NCBI GenBank assembly: GCA_963717085.1
Contig: CAVQVM010000011.1
Coordinates: 62,001 to 126,000, forward strand
Length of the DNA stretch: 64,000 nt
DNA from: DASQUK01 sp963717085
Lineage (GTDB): Bacteria > Actinomycetota > Acidimicrobiia > Acidimicrobiales > VFJN01
Reading direction: 5' to 3'
Below the pieces are notes generated by a model. The model had not been told where the DNA came from. It did not search any database and saw only the letters and a program-made list of their open reading frames with translations. Positions within the stretch are counted from its first letter, which is position 1. Every line of letters begins with the position of its first letter. Below are positions 36,540-45,485 of this stretch, piece by piece. The translations under genes and the position numbers were made by a program.

Positions 36540-37944
36540 GTGACCGTGGACGCGCCCGAACCGGCACTGGACCCGGTCGACCTGCTGGTGGCCGGAGCCG
36601 ACCTGGTGGTCACGATGGACGACGACCGGCGCGAGCTGCCCGGCGGCTGGGTGGCCTGCCACGGCGGGTTCGTCGTGGCGGTCGGCGGCGGCTCGGACCC
36701 GGTCCCCGAGGCGGCGCGTGTGCTGCGGGCCGACGGCTGCCTGATCACGCCGGGCCTCGTCAACACCCATCACCACATCTACCAGAACCTCACCCGCGCC
36801 TATCTGCCCGCCGCCAGCAGCTCGCTGTTCGACTGGCTCACCACCCTCTACCCGCGCTGGGCGCGGCTCGACGAGGAGGCGGCGTACGTCTCTGCGTGGG
36901 TCGGACTGGCCGAGCTGGCGATCGGCGGCTGCACAACGTCCACCGATCACCTCTACGTGCACCCGGCCGGCGCCGGCGACCTGCTGGCCGCGGAGATCGC
37001 GGCGGCGCGGGACCTCGGGATGCGCTTCCACCCGACCCGGGGATCGATGTCGCTGTCCCAGAAGGACGGCGGCCTGCCACCCGACTCGGTGGTGCAGGAC
37101 GACGACACGATCCTGGCCGAGTCCGAGGTTGCGGTCGCCGCGCACCACGACCCGAGGCCGGGAGCGATGGTGCGCATCGCGCTCGGCGCCGTGCTCACCG
37201 TTCTCGGTGACCCCCGACCTGATGCGCCGCACAGCCGAGCTGGCGGAGCGCCTCGACGTGCGGCTGCACACGCACCTGGCCGAGGATCCCGACGAGGACG
37301 CGTTCTGCCTCGAGACCCACGGCTGCCGGCCCATCGAGCTGTTCGAGGACGTCGGGTGGGGGTCGGCGCGCTCGTGGGTGGCCCACTGCATCTACCCCAA
37401 CCGGGCCGAGATCGCCCGCATGGGCGGCTGGGGCACGGGGGTCGCGCACTGTCCCAGCTCCAACATGATGATCGGCGGCGGCGGCATCGCCCCGGTGACC
37501 GACCTCCGCGCCGCCGGGGTCCCGGTGGGGCTCGGTTGCGACGGGTCGGCATCCACGGACTGCGCGTCGCTGTGGCTGGAGGCCAGGGGTGCGCTGCTGC
37601 TCGGGCGCCAGCGGGGTGGGCCCACCGCGTTCACGGCGCGCGATGCGCTCGAGGTCGCCACCCGCGGCTCCGCGGGATGCCTGGGCAGGCTGGGCGAGCT
37701 CGGGGTGCTGGCCGCGGGCGCGTGCGCCGACCTGGTCGCGTGGAGGCTCGACGGGCTGACGTTCGCGGGCGCACTCACCGACCCGGTGGAGGCGCTGCTG
37801 CGGTGCGGACCGACGCAGGCGCACCACACCGTGGTGGCCGGGCGGCCGATCGTCGAGGACGGTGAGCTCCGGGTCGAAGGCGTGGACGGGATGCTGACCC
37901 GCCACCGGGCGGCGGCCGCCCGCCTCCAGGGCGTCGAAGGCTGA
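36540..37944 (+). pseudogene. Amidohydrolase (8-oxoguanine-deaminase/AtzB-like) with a frameshift
   Basis: Two reading frames together give one complete amidohydrolase. The first part, from GTG 36540, has VNTHHHIYQNLTRAY and GGCTTSTDHLYVHPAG. It reads well up to VRIAL at 37184, then becomes shadow sequence. The second frame resumes at 37186 with APCSPFSVTPDLMRRTAELA, then LHTHLAEDPDED, VAHCIYPNR, HCPSSNMMIGG and LGCDGSASTDC to the TGA at 37942-37944. One extra base at about 37185 (GCGCTCGGCGCCG) explains the break: without it the text is VRIALAPCSPFSV, as expected for the family. It is either a true inactivating insertion or a sequencing error. Related enzymes deaminate 8-oxoguanine or hydroxyatrazine-like rings. 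Confidence 0.8.
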
Positions 37945-37973
37945 CCACCCGCCCCCGAGGTCCCGAGGTGACC

Positions 37974-39353
37974 TCAGGTGCGCTCCACGTAGCGGCCCCA
38001 GCCGGGCTCACCCTGGAACCGTCCGTCGCGCGCCACCACCCGACCCCGGGACAGCACCAGTTCCGGCCAGCCCCGAACCACCCGGCCCTCGTACGGCGAG
38101 TGGTCGGTGCGCATGTGCAGTGCGGCGGCGTCGAGCGCCTGCGGCCGCTCGGGGTCCCACACCACCACGTCGGCGTCGCTGCCCGGACGTAGGCAGCCCT
38201 TGCGGGGAAACAGCCCGAAGGTGCTGGCGGGGGCCTCGGCGCAGAGCCGCACCCAGTCGGCGACGCTGATCCGGCCCGCTCGGACGCCCTGCCACACCAG
38301 GGTCATGCGGGTCTCGATGCCGGGCAGCCCGCCCGGGATCTCGGTGAAGTCGGCGAAGCCGTCGTCGCGGCCGGCCGTCCCGCGGCGCCGGTCCGCCTGC
38401 CAGAACGGGCAGTGGTCGGTGGCGACGGTCTGGACCCACCCCCGGGCCAACCCCTCCCAAAGCTCCTCGCGGTGCCAGGGGTCGCGAAGCGGTGGCGTGC
38501 AGACGAAGTTCTCGCCCGCTGGGCCGTCGAGCACGGTGGCGTCGAGGTGCAGGTACTGCGGGCAGGTCTCGGCCTCCAGCGCGACGCCCCGTTCCTGAGC
38601 GGCCCGCACCTCGGCCAGCCCCGGTGCCGACGACAGGTGCACGACGTAGACGCGGGCGCCGGCGGCCTCGGCCAGCCGGCCCACCCGGTGCACGGCCTCG
38701 GCCTCCAGGGCCGCAGGCCGGGTGGTCGCGTGCTCGACGACGCCGGTGCGGCCCTCGGCCAGCGCCCGGCGACGCAGCGCCTCGATGGCGCCGCCGTTCT
38801 CGCAGTGCACCGTGACGAGCCCGCCGTGGCGCGTGGCGGCCCGGAGCACGTCGAACACGACGTCGTCGTCGACCTGCAGCAGCCCGGGATAGGCGAGGTA
38901 GAGCTTGAAGCTGGTGACGCCCCGCTCGACGCAGTCCGCGACCACCCCCTCGCCCACCGCCTCGGTGAACGTCATGTGCAGCCCGTAGTCGACGGCGGCA
39001 GGCTCGGCAAGCGCCCGCCAGTTGCCGAGGGCGGCGAGGGGATCCTCGCCCCGGTAGGCGGTGACGTAGTCGATGACCGTGGTGGTGCCACCGATCGCGG
39101 CCGCCACCGTGCCGCTCGCGAAGTCGTCGGACACGTGCACCGCGCCGACCGGCAGGTGCAGGTGGGTGTGCGCATCGATGCCGCCCGGCACCACCAGCCG
39201 TCCTGGCACGTCGACGACCGCCGTGGCGGTATCGAACCTGGGCGCGGACGAGAGGTCCGGGCCCACGGCGGCGATGCGGCCGTCGGAGCCGACGAGCACG
39301 TCGGCGGGGCGCTCACCGTCGAGGTCGACGACCGTTCCACCACGCAGCAGCAC
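37974..39353 (-). CDS. D-hydantoinase / dihydropyrimidinase family
   Basis: 459-residue cyclic amidohydrolase that opens hydantoin or dihydropyrimidine rings to N-carbamoyl acids. The bi-metal site is visible: DAHTHLHLP, the carboxylated Lys in SFKLYLAYPG, VTVHCENGG, VYVVHLSSAPG and TDHCPF. The C-terminal strand region ends in RYVERT. GTG at 39353 (VLLRGGTVVDLDG) is chosen since the beta-sandwich begins there. It is divergent from the dehydrogenase operon and shares the palindromic operator region. An N-carbamoyl-D-amino-acid hydrolase is encoded at 45486, so a hydantoin-to-D-amino-acid route can be assembled. Confidence 0.87.
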   Translation of the reverse strand: MLLRGGTVVDLDGERPADVLVGSDGRIAAVGPDLSSAPRFDTATAVVDVPGRLVVPGGIDAHTHLHLPVGAVHVSDDFASGTVAAAIGGTTTVIDYVTAYRGEDPLAALGNWRALAEPAAVDYGLHMTFTEAVGEGVVADCVERGVTSFKLYLAYPGLLQVDDDVVFDVLRAATRHGGLVTVHCENGGAIEALRRRALAEGRTGVVEHATTRPAALEAEAVHRVGRLAEAAGARVYVVHLSSAPGLAEVRAAQERGVALEAETCPQYLHLDATVLDGPAGENFVCTPPLRDPWHREELWEGLARGWVQTVATDHCPFWQADRRRGTAGRDDGFADFTEIPGGLPGIETRMTLVWQGVRAGRISVADWVRLCAEAPASTFGLFPRKGCLRPGSDADVVVWDPERPQALDAAALHMRTDHSPYEGRVVRGWPELVLSRGRVVARDGRFQGEPGWGRYVERT

Positions 39354-39436
39354 ACGTCCCAGCCAAGCAGACCGGCAACCGACCGGCCCCAACCGACCAG
39401 GTGACCCCCGGATTCGCGGTGGATAACATCCCGACG

Positions 39437-39453
39437 TTCAACATTTCGTTGAA
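39437..39453. promoter_or_regulatory. 17-bp palindromic operator, copy 1
   Basis: TTCAACATTTCGTTGAA, 20 bp before the start of the dehydrogenase FAD subunit gene and 83 bp before the hydantoinase start. It is almost identical to TTCAACAATTTGTTGAA at 48954-48970, before the second dehydrogenase. The outer 6-bp arms TTCAAC/GTTGAA are the same. Confidence 0.75.
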
Positions 39454-39473
39454 GCCGGCCAGAATCGCCGTCC

Positions 39474-40334
39474 GTGACCGTCCTCGCCCCCACCCGACTC
39501 GACGATGCCGTGGCCGCCCTGGCCGCCGACCCGTCGCTCACGGTGCTCGCGGGCGGCACCGACCTCATGGTCGCCGTGAACTACGGGCAGTACCGCCCCT
39601 CTGGGGTGCTCAGCCTGCGACGCGTGCCCGAGCTGCACGACTGGCGCGTCGACGGGGAAGGGTCCGCCGCGCACGTCGTCCTCGGCGCCGCTACCAGCTA
39701 CACGACCCTGCTGGATCCAGCTCTCGCCGCCCTGCTGCCGGCGCTGGCCCAGGCGTCGCGAACGGTGGGCAGCCCCCAGATCCGCAACACCGGCACCCTC
39801 GGCGGCAACCTCGGCACGGCCTCGCCGGCGGGCGACACGCTCCCGGTGCTGGTGGCCCTCGACGCCACCGTCGAGCTCGCCTCGGCCTCCGGGCGCCGGA
39901 GCATGCCGGTGTCCGAGTTCGTCACCGGGCCCAAGCAGACGGCACTGGCGCCGGGGGAGCTGGTGATGGCGATTCGGTTGCCGGTGGCCCGCGGGCCCCA
40001 GGAGTTCCTCAAGATCGGGGTGCGCAACGCCATGGTCATCGCCGTGGCCAACTGCGCGCTCGTCCTCGACCTCGGCCGCCGGCACCTGGGCTGCGCGCTG
40101 GGCGCGGTGGGGCCGGTCCCGATGCGCGATCGCGAAGCCGAGCGGTGGGCGGCGGCTCACCTCGACTGGGACCGCCGCCCGGTGCTGGACCCTTCACTGG
40201 TCGACGACTTCGGGCGGCGCATGGCCGCCGCCAGCCGGCCGATCGACGACCACCGCGCCACGGCCGCGTACCGGCGCCACGCGGTCGAGGTGCTGGCCCG
40301 CCGGGCACTGGCCCGGGCATGGGCGGCGACATGA
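39474..40334 (+). CDS. Xanthine-dehydrogenase-family FAD subunit
   Basis: 286-residue medium subunit (CoxM/XdhB type) that carries FAD and passes electrons to NAD or another acceptor. Motifs: VLAGGTDLMVAVNYGQ (FAD pyrophosphate loop) and NTGTLGGNLGTASPAGDTLP. The CODH FAD C-terminal domain follows, but is compact. GTG 39474, just after the operator. The stop overlaps the next gene (ATGA), so FAD, Fe-S and Mo subunits are translationally coupled. Confidence 0.88.
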   Translation: MTVLAPTRLDDAVAALAADPSLTVLAGGTDLMVAVNYGQYRPSGVLSLRRVPELHDWRVDGEGSAAHVVLGAATSYTTLLDPALAALLPALAQASRTVGSPQIRNTGTLGGNLGTASPAGDTLPVLVALDATVELASASGRRSMPVSEFVTGPKQTALAPGELVMAIRLPVARGPQEFLKIGVRNAMVIAVANCALVLDLGRRHLGCALGAVGPVPMRDREAERWAAAHLDWDRRPVLDPSLVDDFGRRMAAASRPIDDHRATAAYRRHAVEVLARRALARAWAAT

Positions 40335-40891
40335 CCGGCACGACGCCCACCCCCGCGACTCCGGCCCGCGACGCTGACGCCGACGCCGTCTACCAGCTGA
40401 CGGTGAACGGCACCGCCCACACGGTCGAGGGAACCCGGCCCACCGACAGCCTGCTGCACGTCCTGCGCGACCGGCTCGGGCTCCCCGGCGCCAAGAACGC
40501 CTGCGAGCAGGGCGAGTGCGGGTCGTGCTCGGTTCTGGTCGACGGGGTGCTTGTGTGCGCCTGCCTCGAGCTGGCCGAGGCGGCCGTCGGCTGCGAGATC
40601 ACCACCGTCGAGGGGCTCACGCCGGTGGGTGCCGAGCCCGGCGACGCCGCGCTGACCGGCACCGTCCTCACCGATGTCCAGCAGGCGATGATCGAGGCGG
40701 GGGGCGTCCAGTGCGGCTTCTGCACGCCCGGGTTCGTCGTGGCCATCCACGACCTGCTCGACCGGGTTCCCGATCCCGGCCCGCTCGAGGTCCGCGAGGC
40801 GCTGGCCGGCAACCTCTGCCGCTGCACCGGCTACGGCCGCATCCTCGCCGCCATCGAGCAGGTGGTGACCGTGCGGGGGATCGGGCGATGA
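40331..40891 (+). CDS. Xanthine-dehydrogenase-family 2Fe-2S subunit
   Basis: 186-residue small subunit with two 2Fe-2S clusters. The plant-ferredoxin-type site is CEQGECGSCSVLVDG with C further on (VCACLE). The helical domain site is CGFCTPGFV plus NLCRCTGYG. The N-terminus has about 20 extra disordered residues. The ATG at 40331 overlaps the FAD-subunit stop, and the TGA overlaps the ATG of the large subunit. Confidence 0.9.
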   Translation: MTGTTPTPATPARDADADAVYQLTVNGTAHTVEGTRPTDSLLHVLRDRLGLPGAKNACEQGECGSCSVLVDGVLVCACLELAEAAVGCEITTVEGLTPVGAEPGDAALTGTVLTDVQQAMIEAGGVQCGFCTPGFVVAIHDLLDRVPDPGPLEVREALAGNLCRCTGYGRILAAIEQVVTVRGIGR

Positions 40892-43191
40892 CGCCGGCCG
40901 TCGCGTCGACTGGCGTCGAGGCGCCCCCGACCCGGGGCGGAGCCGCCACGGGTGCCCGGGTCGGCGACAGCCCGATCCGCCCCGACGGCACGCCCAAGGT
41001 CCAGGGCCGGTTCGCCTTCGCGTCCGACCTCGAGGCCGACGGCATGCTCTGGGGTCGCACGCTGCGGTCGCCCCATCCCTACGCCCGCGTTCGCTCGGTC
41101 GACGTCGTCCCGGCGCTGGCGATCGCCGGGGTGTCCTGCGTGCTCACCGCCGACGACGTCCCCGGCGCCTCGACGTACGGCCTGATGTCGCCGGACCAGC
41201 CGGTCTTCGCCCGCGGGGTGGTCCGGTACACGGGCGAACCGCTCGCCGCGGTGGCCGCCGACCACCCGGACACCGCCCGGCGGGCGCTGGCGGCGATCGT
41301 CGTCGACTACGAGCCGCTCGATCCGCTGGTGGACCCGGCCCGGGCGGCGGAGGCGCCGCCGGTCCACCCCAACGGCAACGTGATCCGCCACATCCGCATC
41401 GAACACGGTGACCCGGTGGCCACCGGGGACGTGGTGGTCGAGGGGACCTACGAGGTCGGCATGCAGGACCAGGCGTTCCTCGGCCCCGAGTCGGGGCTCG
41501 CCGTTCCCGACGGCGAGGGCGGCATCGACCTGTGGGTCGCGACCCAATGGCTCCACGAGGACCGCGACCAGGTCGCCGCCTGCCTCGGCCTCTCCCACGA
41601 GCAGGTGCGGCTGCACCTCGGCGGCGTGGGGGGCGCGTTCGGCGGCAGGGAGGACCTGAGCATGCAGGTGCACGCATGCCTGCTGGCGCTGCACACCGGG
41701 CGTCCCGTGAAGATGACCTACCTCCGGGACGAGTCGTTCGTCGGCCACGTGCACCGCCATCCGGCCCGGATGCGCTACCGACATCACGCCACCGCGGCCG
41801 GCGACCTGGTCAAGGTCGAGGCCGAGGTGCTGCTCGACGGCGGCGCCTACGCGTCGTCGTCCTCGGCCGTCGTCAGCAACGCCGCCCGCTTCGCGTGCGG
41901 GCCCTACCGCGTGCCCAACGCGTTGGTCGACGCCACCGTGGTCCGCACCAACAACCCGCCCTGCGGCGCCATGCGCGGCTTCGGCGCCGTGCAGGTGTGC
42001 TTCGGCCACGAATCCCAGATGGACAAGCTGGCGGCCCGTCTCGGCATGGACCCCGTCGAGCTGCGGCTGCGCAACGCCCTGGCCACGGGGGACGTGCTCC
42101 CGACCGGGCAGCGCGTCACGGGCGCGGCGCCGGTCGCCGAGTGCATCCGGGCGGCGGTCGCCCACCCGCTGCCGACGAAGTCGAACGACGGCTGGCTCGA
42201 CCATCCGGGCGGCGCCGGACGGACCGCCGAGCCGCCGCGGGTTCGACGGGGTGTGGGCGTGGCCGCCGGGCTCAAGAACGTCATGTACTCCGAGGGCTTC
42301 GAGGACGACTCGGAGGCGCGCGTCCGGCTGTCCGGGGGCGTCGCGTCGGTCACGTGCGCGGTGGCGGAGGTGGGACAGGGATTCGTGACCATCGCCTCGC
42401 AGATCGCCCGTACGGTTTTGGGCTGCGACGCCGTCGTCGAACCGGCCGGCACCGTGGGCATCGACTCGGCGGGATCGTCGTCGGCATCGCGCCAGACGTG
42501 GATGTCGGGCGGCGCCGTGCTGCAGGCAGCCCACGAGGTGGCGGGCCAGGTTCGTTCCGCACTGGCGGAGCGCCTCGGCGTGGCGCCGGAGTCGCTCACG
42601 CTGACCGACGACGGGCGGATCGTCGCGGCGGCGGCCGGCGGCGCCGTCCGGGCACTGGACATGACCGTGGCCGACGCGGCCGGCGGCCGCGTCTTCGAGT
42701 CGACGGCAGTTCACCGGCACCGGCGGACGTACCCGCTGGGCGAACGGGGACAGGGCGACGCCGACGTGAGCTTCGTCTTCGCCGCCCACCGGGCCGTGGT
42801 CGACGTCGACACCGACCTCGGGCTGGTGCGGGTCGTCCAGGTCACCACGGGTCAGGACGTGGGGCGGGTGCTGCATCCGACACAGGTGATCGGCCAGATC
42901 GAGGGCGGGATCGCCCAGGGTGTGGGCCTGGCCGTGATGGAGGAGATCGTCCTCGAGGACGGCCTGGTGCGGAACCCGAGCTTCACCGACTACCTCATCC
43001 CCACCGTGGCCGACACCCCCGAGGTCCTGGCTACCTGCATCGAGGAGCCCGAGCCCGAGGCGCCCTTCGGGGCCAAGGGCGCCGGGGAACCGCCCACGAT
43101 CTCGTCCACGGCGGCGGTCGCGGCCGCCATCCGGGCGGCGACCGGCGTGGACGTGACGCGCGTTCCCGTGCGCCCGTGGGACCTGATCTGA
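40888..43191 (+). CDS. Xanthine-dehydrogenase-family molybdenum subunit
   Basis: 767-residue molybdopterin subunit that hydroxylates a substrate using water. The first domain (about 25-150) has the usual GRFAFASDLEADGMLWGRTL. The Mo-binding domain has GGVGGAFGGRED, LLDGGAYASSSS, CGAMRGFGAVQ and the catalytic Glu region GAKGAGEPPTISS. Similarity could fit purine, nicotinate, aldehyde or other heteroaromatic dehydrogenases, and the sequence alone does not decide. No sulfurase or XdhC maturation protein is encoded next to it. Its end overlaps alkA by 16 bp. Confidence 0.88.
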   Translation: MTPAVASTGVEAPPTRGGAATGARVGDSPIRPDGTPKVQGRFAFASDLEADGMLWGRTLRSPHPYARVRSVDVVPALAIAGVSCVLTADDVPGASTYGLMSPDQPVFARGVVRYTGEPLAAVAADHPDTARRALAAIVVDYEPLDPLVDPARAAEAPPVHPNGNVIRHIRIEHGDPVATGDVVVEGTYEVGMQDQAFLGPESGLAVPDGEGGIDLWVATQWLHEDRDQVAACLGLSHEQVRLHLGGVGGAFGGREDLSMQVHACLLALHTGRPVKMTYLRDESFVGHVHRHPARMRYRHHATAAGDLVKVEAEVLLDGGAYASSSSAVVSNAARFACGPYRVPNALVDATVVRTNNPPCGAMRGFGAVQVCFGHESQMDKLAARLGMDPVELRLRNALATGDVLPTGQRVTGAAPVAECIRAAVAHPLPTKSNDGWLDHPGGAGRTAEPPRVRRGVGVAAGLKNVMYSEGFEDDSEARVRLSGGVASVTCAVAEVGQGFVTIASQIARTVLGCDAVVEPAGTVGIDSAGSSSASRQTWMSGGAVLQAAHEVAGQVRSALAERLGVAPESLTLTDDGRIVAAAAGGAVRALDMTVADAAGGRVFESTAVHRHRRTYPLGERGQGDADVSFVFAAHRAVVDVDTDLGLVRVVQVTTGQDVGRVLHPTQVIGQIEGGIAQGVGLAVMEEIVLEDGLVRNPSFTDYLIPTVADTPEVLATCIEEPEPEAPFGAKGAGEPPTISSTAAVAAAIRAATGVDVTRVPVRPWDLI

Positions 43192-44066
43192 CGCGGCTTC
43201 CCGTCCGTCCCCCGCTCGAGTGGGACACCATGCTCGGCTACCTCGCCCTGCGGGCCATTCCCGGCGTCGAGGCGGTGGCCGCGGGGTTCTACCGGCGCAC
43301 GGTCGTGGTCGACGGCGCCCCCGGCGTGATCGAGGTGGCCAGGGGCGGCGACGACCACCTGCTCCTGCGGGCGCGCCTTTCGCACCGGGATGGGCTCGCC
43401 GAGGTCTCACGGCGCGTCCGGCGCATCTTCGGGCTCGACACCGACCTCGATGCCGCCCGCGCGGGCCTCGCCCGCGACCCCCTGATCGGTCCGCTGCTGG
43501 CGGCCAGGCCGGGCCTGCGGGTGCCCGGCACGTGGGACCCGTACGAGATAGGCGTGCGCGCCATCATCGGCCAGCAGGTCACCGTGGCGGGCGCCAGCAC
43601 CCTCGCCGGCCGACTGGTCGAGCGCCACGGGGAGCGGGTGCCGGGCCCGGCGGCCCCGGGGTTGACCCGCACTTTCCCGTCGCCGTCGACGCTGGCGGAC
43701 GCCGATCTCGACGGCCTCGGGCTGACGCGCTCCCGGGCGCGGGCCATTGGCGCCTTCGCGGCGGCGGTGGCCGCGGATCGGGTGCGGCTCGACGCGACCG
43801 TTCCGCTCGACGAGCTCGTCGGCACCATCGCGGGCGTGCCGGGCGTCGGTCCCTGGACCGCCCAGTACGTCGCCCTGCGCATGGGTCTGCCCGACGCCCT
43901 GCCGGCGTCCGACCTCGGCCTGCGCCGAGCCCTGGCCGAGCCCGGTGCAGGCTCGGTGCTCCCCTCCGCCTCCGAGGTCACCGTGCGGGCAGGCGCGTGG
44001 CGACCCTGGCGGGCCCTGGCGGCCGTCCACCTGTGGACGAGCGGCCACGCCGCCGCCCGGGCGTGA
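43176..44066 (+). CDS. alkA: DNA-3-methyladenine glycosylase AlkA
   Basis: 296-residue base-excision repair glycosylase. The AlkA N-domain starts LPVRPPLEWDTMLGYLALRA. The catalytic part has IGVRAIIGQQVTVAGASTLA, the helix-hairpin-helix GVPGVGPWTAQYVALR and the catalytic Asp in LPASDLGLRRAL. The N-terminal Ada methyl-transfer domain found in many actinobacterial AlkA proteins is absent. GTG at 43176 retains the full N-domain and overlaps the Mo-subunit gene by 16 bp, so it is expressed with the catabolic operon. An ATG at 43230 would cut the first strand. Confidence 0.88.
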   Translation: MGPDLTRLPVRPPLEWDTMLGYLALRAIPGVEAVAAGFYRRTVVVDGAPGVIEVARGGDDHLLLRARLSHRDGLAEVSRRVRRIFGLDTDLDAARAGLARDPLIGPLLAARPGLRVPGTWDPYEIGVRAIIGQQVTVAGASTLAGRLVERHGERVPGPAAPGLTRTFPSPSTLADADLDGLGLTRSRARAIGAFAAAVAADRVRLDATVPLDELVGTIAGVPGVGPWTAQYVALRMGLPDALPASDLGLRRALAEPGAGSVLPSASEVTVRAGAWRPWRALAAVHLWTSGHAAARA

Positions 44067-44104
44067 GCTGTTCAAACACGCGGGTGAACGGCCACGATGA
44101 CGGG

Positions 44105-45346
44105 GTGAAGATCCAGCCCGACCGCCTGCTGGCGGACATCGAGGCATTGGCGGCGATCGGCGACACCGGTGACGGCGGGAACTGCCGCCTGGCGCTCACC
44201 GACGAGGACGCCGGCGGCCGCGAGCTCGTGGTCGGGTGGATGCGCGCGCTGGGCCTCGACGTGCGGGTGGACCGCATCGGCAACGTGGTCGCCACCCGGG
44301 CGGGCGCGGGAGGTGGCGGCGCCGGCGACGGCGCGGCGGTCATGACCGGCAGCCACATCGACACCGTCGGCACCGGCGGGCGCTACGACGGCACCCTCGG
44401 GGTGCTGGCCGGGCTCGAGGTCGTGCGGGCGCTCGACGACGCCGGCGTGCGCACCCGGCGGCCGGTGGCGGTGGCCTTCTTCACCGACGAGGAGGGCAGC
44501 CGGTTCCCGCCCGACATGCTCGGAAGCCTCGTCTACGCCGGGGGTATGCCGTTGGAGGACGCCGTCGACGTCGTCGCCATCGACGGCGCCGTGCTCGGCG
44601 ACGAGCTCGAGCGCATTGGTTGGGCGGGCGATGCCGCCGTGCCCGGTCCGGCGCCGCACGCCTACGTCGAGCTGCACATCGAGCAGGGGCCGGTGCTCGA
44701 GGAGGCCGGCGTCACCATCGGCGCCGTCACCGGGGTCCAGGGCATTTCGTGGCAGGAGCTGACCCTGACCGGGCAGTCCAACCACGCCGGCACCACGCCT
44801 ATGCGGCTGCGGCGCGACCCCACGTACGTGGCCGCCGAGACCATCGGATTCGTGCGCCGGCTGACGACCGAGCTCGGCGGCCACCAGGTGGGCACGGTCG
44901 GCCGGGTCGACGTCCACCCCGACCTGGTGAACGTGGTGGCGGCCCGGGTGACGCTGACGGTCGACCTGCGCAACACCGACGAGGCCGTGCTGGCACACGC
45001 CGAACGCCGGCTGCGTGAGCACGTGGCGGCGCGGGCGTTCACCGAGGGGTGCGAGGTGGCGTGGCGGCGGCTGGCCCGGTTCGAGCCGGTCGCCTTCGAC
45101 CCGGCGGTGATCGATCTGGTGGAGTCGACGGCCGAGCGGCTGGGCCATTCCGTCGTGCGGCTGCCCTCGGGCGCCGGCCACGACGCCCAGATGCTCGCCC
45201 GGGTGTGTCCCGCGGGCATGGTGTTCGTGCCCAGCCGCGGCGGGGTGAGCCACAACCCGGCGGAGTTCACCGAGCCCGAGCACTTGGCGGCGGGTGCCCA
45301 GGTGCTGGCCGAGGTCATGGCCGAGCTCGCGGGGGTCGCGGAGTGA
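44105..45346 (+). CDS. M20-family N-carbamoylase / allantoate amidohydrolase type
   Basis: 413-residue zinc hydrolase of the HyuC/AllC group, which removes carbamoyl or ureido groups from amino acids or allantoate. Metal-site motifs: GSHIDTVGTGGRYDGTLGVL, FFTDEEGSRF, ELHIEQGPVLE, and the terminal His in SRGGVSHNPAEF. The lid domain has NHAGTTPMRLRRD. GTG 44105 (VKIQPDRLLADI) is favoured; GTG 44084 is an alternative. It follows alkA by about 40 bp in the same operon. With the hydantoinase it provides a second decarbamoylation option. Confidence 0.87.
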   Translation: MKIQPDRLLADIEALAAIGDTGDGGNCRLALTDEDAGGRELVVGWMRALGLDVRVDRIGNVVATRAGAGGGGAGDGAAVMTGSHIDTVGTGGRYDGTLGVLAGLEVVRALDDAGVRTRRPVAVAFFTDEEGSRFPPDMLGSLVYAGGMPLEDAVDVVAIDGAVLGDELERIGWAGDAAVPGPAPHAYVELHIEQGPVLEEAGVTIGAVTGVQGISWQELTLTGQSNHAGTTPMRLRRDPTYVAAETIGFVRRLTTELGGHQVGTVGRVDVHPDLVNVVAARVTLTVDLRNTDEAVLAHAERRLREHVAARAFTEGCEVAWRRLARFEPVAFDPAVIDLVESTAERLGHSVVRLPSGAGHDAQMLARVCPAGMVFVPSRGGVSHNPAEFTEPEHLAAGAQVLAEVMAELAGVAE

Positions 45347-45365
45347 GCGCGGCGTACGCATCGAC

Positions 45366-45480
45366 CCGAGGCAATGACGAACGGTCCGTCCCGCCGGAGG
45401 CAATCACGAACGATCATCGTGCCTCATTGCCTCGGGCTCTTAGCAGCGTTCGTCATTGCCTCGGCACTCGCCCGAGGCAC
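45366..45480. repeat. Nested inverted-repeat element
   Basis: CCGAGGCAATGACGAACG (45366-45383) and its exact complement (45447-45464) enclose a second, smaller pair GAGGCAAT (45397-45404) / ATTGCCTC (45426-45433). A further partial CCCGAGGCAC is at 45471. So the unit GAGGCAATNACGAACG occurs twice direct and twice inverted in about 115 bp between two genes on the same strand. Confidence 0.8.
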
Positions 45481-45485
45481 AGGGC

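Noticed and set aside
37660..37680. CCCGCGG...CCGCGGG palindrome in the frameshifted amidohydrolase as a further copy of the 44-bp element
   Set aside because: Arms are only 7 bp and the loop and flanks do not match the element; ordinary GC-rich coding sequence.
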